From: Polyangiaceae bacterium | GTDB taxonomy: Bacteria; Myxococcota_A; Polyangia; Polyangiales; Polyangiaceae | Reading direction: 5' to 3' | Assembly: GCA_029261965.1 (NCBI GenBank) | Contig: JAJDAH010000393.1 | Coordinates: forward strand, 1-35,182 | DNA length: 35,182 bases | Part shown: positions 32,857-35,182 of the stretch, in pieces | How positions within the stretch are numbered: position 1 is the stretch's first letter | Layout of the letters: each line of letters begins with the position of its first letter | Notes under the pieces: model-generated | Told to the model about the DNA's origin: nothing | Database searches by the model: none | What the model saw: only the letters and a program-made list of their open reading frames with translations | Translations under genes and position numbers: made by a program

Positions 32857-33945
32857 TTGATCGTTCCGACGCGCGGCTGGGGACTGATGTTCGCGGGAGC
32901 CATGGCTCTCGCCGCTTTTGCTTGCTCGGACAGCACGAGCAACGCCGACGGCGCCGCGGGCGCCGCAGGCACGGGCTCTGGCTCCGGCGGGGGCACGAGC
33001 ACCGGCGGCACAGGTGGCGGAACCGCCGCCGCCTGTGAAAACGCTCCGCCCGAGTGCTGCACGCCGGATCTGCCCGTGATGGTGGTCCGCGACGGCGAAG
33101 ACTTGGTCGCCCCCGACTGGTCGTGCATCACCAGCGGCGGCTCCGGAGGCTCGGCGGGCATGGGTGCCGCGGGTGCCGCGGGCATGGGCGGTGCCCAGCG
33201 TCACAAGTTCGCCGTGGACGACTTCGGCGGCAGCGGGCTCGTACCTGACGTCGAGGTCGAGGTGTTCGATGGACCGCGTATCGTCGACCAGACGCCGTTC
33301 GTCACCATGTTCACCAAGGGCGCGGAGAACCCGTACCCGGGAGAAATGGATCTCAACAACGGCGAGTTCTTCTACGATCCGCCACCGACTTCGACGCGGG
33401 TCTCCTACCGGGTCAAGGAGAAACCCGGAATCGCCAAGCAGTTCGTCGGCTTCGACCTCGAGCTCATCGGTCCGCCTGGTCGCACCGAAGGCGCCACCGT
33501 GACCCCGGCGCTCTTCAACCAGCTGGCGACCTTCGCGGTGCCGCTGCCCAACTGGACGCCGCCTACCGATCTCGGCCTCATCGCTGCACCGATTCGCGAT
33601 TGCCAGGAAAACGACGTCGGCGGCGCCCAATTCCGCTTTCTCGACGAGAACGGCACCGAAGTCCCTGCTGGCGAAGGCGACCGCGATCCGCGATACCTGT
33701 ACTTCGACAGCCAATTCCCAAATCCCACTTGCGGCTACACCGACTACCGGCAAAGCCTGATGCTGGTCGCGAACTCGCCGGCCAACGATTCCGGCCCCGA
33801 CAAAGGGCGAAAGCTCACCATCGAAGTCTTCGGACGGATGTTCGAGACCGACACGGAGCCGGTCGTCTTCGCCCGCCAGGATCTCGAGGTCTTCGGGAAC
33901 TCGGTCAACGTGTACGTGATCGTCCCGAACGTCCCCAGACCCTGA
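32857..33945 (+). CDS. Lipoprotein with Gly-rich linker, unknown function
   Basis: 362 aa from TTG 32857 (perfect AGGAGG upstream). Signal peptide with lipobox AFAC (Cys24), then Gly/Ala/Ser/Thr-rich linkers either side of a short Cys segment (CENAPPECCTPDLP). The body from about residue 110 is beta-rich: KFAVDDFGGSGLVPDVEVEVFDG, YRVKEKPGIAKQFVGFDLEL, and a long C-terminal beta region. This looks like a carboxypeptidase-regulatory-like or Ig-like fold, with no catalytic motif visible. Its stop touches the lpxB start with zero bases between, so it is co-transcribed with lipid A synthesis. It may be an outer-membrane or surface lipoprotein. Confidence 0.75.
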   Translation: MIVPTRGWGLMFAGAMALAAFACSDSTSNADGAAGAAGTGSGSGGGTSTGGTGGGTAAACENAPPECCTPDLPVMVVRDGEDLVAPDWSCITSGGSGGSAGMGAAGAAGMGGAQRHKFAVDDFGGSGLVPDVEVEVFDGPRIVDQTPFVTMFTKGAENPYPGEMDLNNGEFFYDPPPTSTRVSYRVKEKPGIAKQFVGFDLELIGPPGRTEGATVTPALFNQLATFAVPLPNWTPPTDLGLIAAPIRDCQENDVGGAQFRFLDENGTEVPAGEGDRDPRYLYFDSQFPNPTCGYTDYRQSLMLVANSPANDSGPDKGRKLTIEVFGRMFETDTEPVVFARQDLEVFGNSVNVYVIVPNVPRP

Positions 33946-35082
33946 GTGGGCAACCGGCGCCGCGAGCTGCTCGTCGTCGCCGGTGAAGCGTCCGGCGACG
34001 CCATGGCCGCCGGTGTAGTGGCAGAGCTCGGCGCTCGGGCTTTCGGGCTCGGCGGTCACGAGCTCGAACGGGTCGGCGTGGATCTCGTCGCGCACCTTCG
34101 CGAATTCACCTCGATGGGATTCGGAACCGTGGCGGCTCGCGGGCCCGCAATAGCGGGGGCCGCGGCGCGGCTCCTCGGGACGCTCCTCGCGCGCCGACCG
34201 CGTGCGGCGTTGCTCGTCGGCTACTCGGAGCTCAACGGGTGGCTCGGCCCGCGACTGCGCGCTCGAGGCGTGCGGGTGCTCTGGTATGGCGCACCGCAAA
34301 TCTGGGCGTGGCGAGAGAGCCGCGGCCAAAAGCTCCGCCGTTCCGCCGACAGACTCGCGGTCTTGCTGCCTTTCGAAGAGCCGCTCTGGCGTCGACTCGG
34401 CGCCGACGCTCGCTACGTCGGCCACCCGGCCCTCGACGAGCCGAAATCGAGCCGCGACGACGCTCGGTCCCGATTGGCGATCGCGCCGGGCGCGACCGGC
34501 ATCGCGCTCTTGCCCGGCAGTCGCCCCCACGAGGTGCGTCGCCACCTGCCACCGATGCTCGGCGCCATCGCGCAGCTTCGTCGAACCGATCCGGGGCTGG
34601 AAGCTCGTTTGCTGCTCACGCCGTCACTCGACCGAGCCACCAAGAGCTGGGCGATTCGACGCTCAGAAACCGCCGGCGTGCCGCTTCCGCGAGCGGAGTC
34701 GCGCGCCGCAGGTCTCCTACCGGGGTTCGATACGGCGCTGGCCTCGTCGGGCACGGTGACCCTCGAGTGTGCGCTCGCCCGCGTTCCACCGGTCGTGGTC
34801 TATCGCACCGGTCCCATCGCCGGATGGATTGCTCGCGCGCTCGTCCGACTCGACCACATCGCCCTACCGAATATCCTGCTCGACCGCCGGGCTTTCCCCG
34901 AGCTCGTACAGTCCGACGTCACCGCGGCAGGGATCGCGCTCGCCGCGCACCGAACCCTGGAGCACGGCGCCGTGCTGCGCGACGCCTGCGACGCGGTCGA
35001 AGCCGTGCTGCGCTCGCCTCGCCCGGGTGCCGCGGGTGCCTCGAGCCAGGTCGCTACGATGATGGCCCCATGGTTCGGCTGA
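33946..35082 (+). CDS. lpxB: Lipid-A-disaccharide synthase
   Basis: 378 aa from GTG 33946, directly after the previous stop. The family's N-terminal box is VVAGEASGDAMAAGV; then FTSMGFGTVAARGPAIAG, VLWYGAPQIWAWRESRGQKLRRSADRLAVLLPFEEPLW, the nucleotide-binding LLPGSRPHEVRRHLPPML, and LASSGTVTLECALARVPPVVVYR. LpxB is a GT19 enzyme joining UDP-2,3-diacylglucosamine to lipid X to make the lipid A disaccharide at the inner face of the inner membrane. Other lpx genes (lpxA, lpxD, fabZ) are not in the window. Its 3' end overlaps the next gene by 13 bases. Confidence 0.95.
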   Translation: MGNRRRELLVVAGEASGDAMAAGVVAELGARAFGLGGHELERVGVDLVAHLREFTSMGFGTVAARGPAIAGAAARLLGTLLARRPRAALLVGYSELNGWLGPRLRARGVRVLWYGAPQIWAWRESRGQKLRRSADRLAVLLPFEEPLWRRLGADARYVGHPALDEPKSSRDDARSRLAIAPGATGIALLPGSRPHEVRRHLPPMLGAIAQLRRTDPGLEARLLLTPSLDRATKSWAIRRSETAGVPLPRAESRAAGLLPGFDTALASSGTVTLECALARVPPVVVYRTGPIAGWIARALVRLDHIALPNILLDRRAFPELVQSDVTAAGIALAAHRTLEHGAVLRDACDAVEAVLRSPRPGAAGASSQVATMMAPWFG

Positions 35083-35182
35083 GGCTCGCCATCGCCGCGT
35101 CGCTCGCGCTCTTGGCGCTGCGACTGCAAACCGCACACGGTCTCGGCTGGGGCGACGCCGAGGCTCTCTACGCCTCCTATGC
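35070..35182 (+). CDS. GT-C-like membrane glycosyltransferase, 5' fragment
   Basis: 37 codons are visible before the window ends. The sequence is a basic start, a hydrophobic helix (LAIAASLALLALRLQTA), then GLGWGDAEALYASYA, the acidic first-loop motif of PMT/ArnT-type glycosyltransferases. ATG 35070 lies inside the last codons of lpxB, so translation is coupled. It may decorate lipid A or LPS made by the upstream enzyme, judged only from position. The GT-C protein at 6088 is similar in kind but not an adjacent copy. Confidence 0.65.
   Translation, partial: MVRLRLAIAASLALLALRLQTAHGLGWGDAEALYASY

Noticed and set aside
32638-34545. 635-codon minus-strand frame
   Set aside because: Opposite the lipoprotein and lpxB genes, both of which have clear signal peptide or enzyme motifs.

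Overview
This is high-GC chromosomal DNA from a delta-proteobacterium-type organism, most likely a myxobacterium of the Polyangiales/Sorangium side. The evidence is: very GC-rich codon use; three lipoproteins with Gly/Thr/Ser-rich linkers and Cys-rich repeats; a MYXO-CTERM-like C-terminal tail on a secreted matrixin-type protease; a Ser/Thr-kinase-like membrane protein; and lpxB, showing a Gram-negative envelope. It looks like core genome mixed with lineage-specific envelope genes. I see no phage, insertion sequence, CRISPR array or rRNA.

Layout. 1-5.7 kb: the 5' part of a large P-loop/TPR regulator (minus), a PQQ-type beta-propeller lipoprotein (minus), an esterase lipoprotein and a small VOC protein (plus). 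6-13 kb: a multi-pass GT-C glycosyltransferase-like protein, a GST operon, a STAS-like protein divergent from a Cys-rich lipoprotein, an MpaB-like oxygenase with a VOC partner, and a small secreted protein. 13.5-15.9 kb: tRNA-Asp with its own promoter and terminator, then an overlapping three-gene unit (VTT membrane protein, DUF2064/TIGR04282 protein, TIGR04283 glycosyltransferase). 15.9-19 kb: a membrane pseudokinase, and divergent from it a two-gene module of an 83-residue protein and a nucleotidyltransferase.

19-25 kb is a conserved protein quality-control block read leftwards: tig, clpP, clpX, lon, with tRNA-Val 10 nt beyond lon. Trigger factor folds nascent chains, ClpXP and Lon degrade failed ones. 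25.2-27.5 kb: a small acidic protein divergent from parA-parB (chromosome segregation), with a 387-bp regulatory region between. 27.5-31.2 kb: glnD (PII uridylyltransferase, nitrogen signalling) translationally coupled to a TPR lipoprotein. 31.3-35.2 kb: a Tat-like exported protein coupled to a matrixin-like metalloprotease, then a lipoprotein, lpxB (lipid A synthesis) and the start of another GT-C-like protein, packed with no gaps.

The best candidates for something undescribed are the two-gene nucleotidyltransferase module (18140-18972), the pseudokinase beside it, the protease/partner pair (31293-32773), and the phased repeats between parA and the acidic gene. Several genes have a -10-like hexamer 6-9 nt before the start codon, which suggests leaderless transcripts. 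All functional calls come from reading motifs by eye; no database search was possible.
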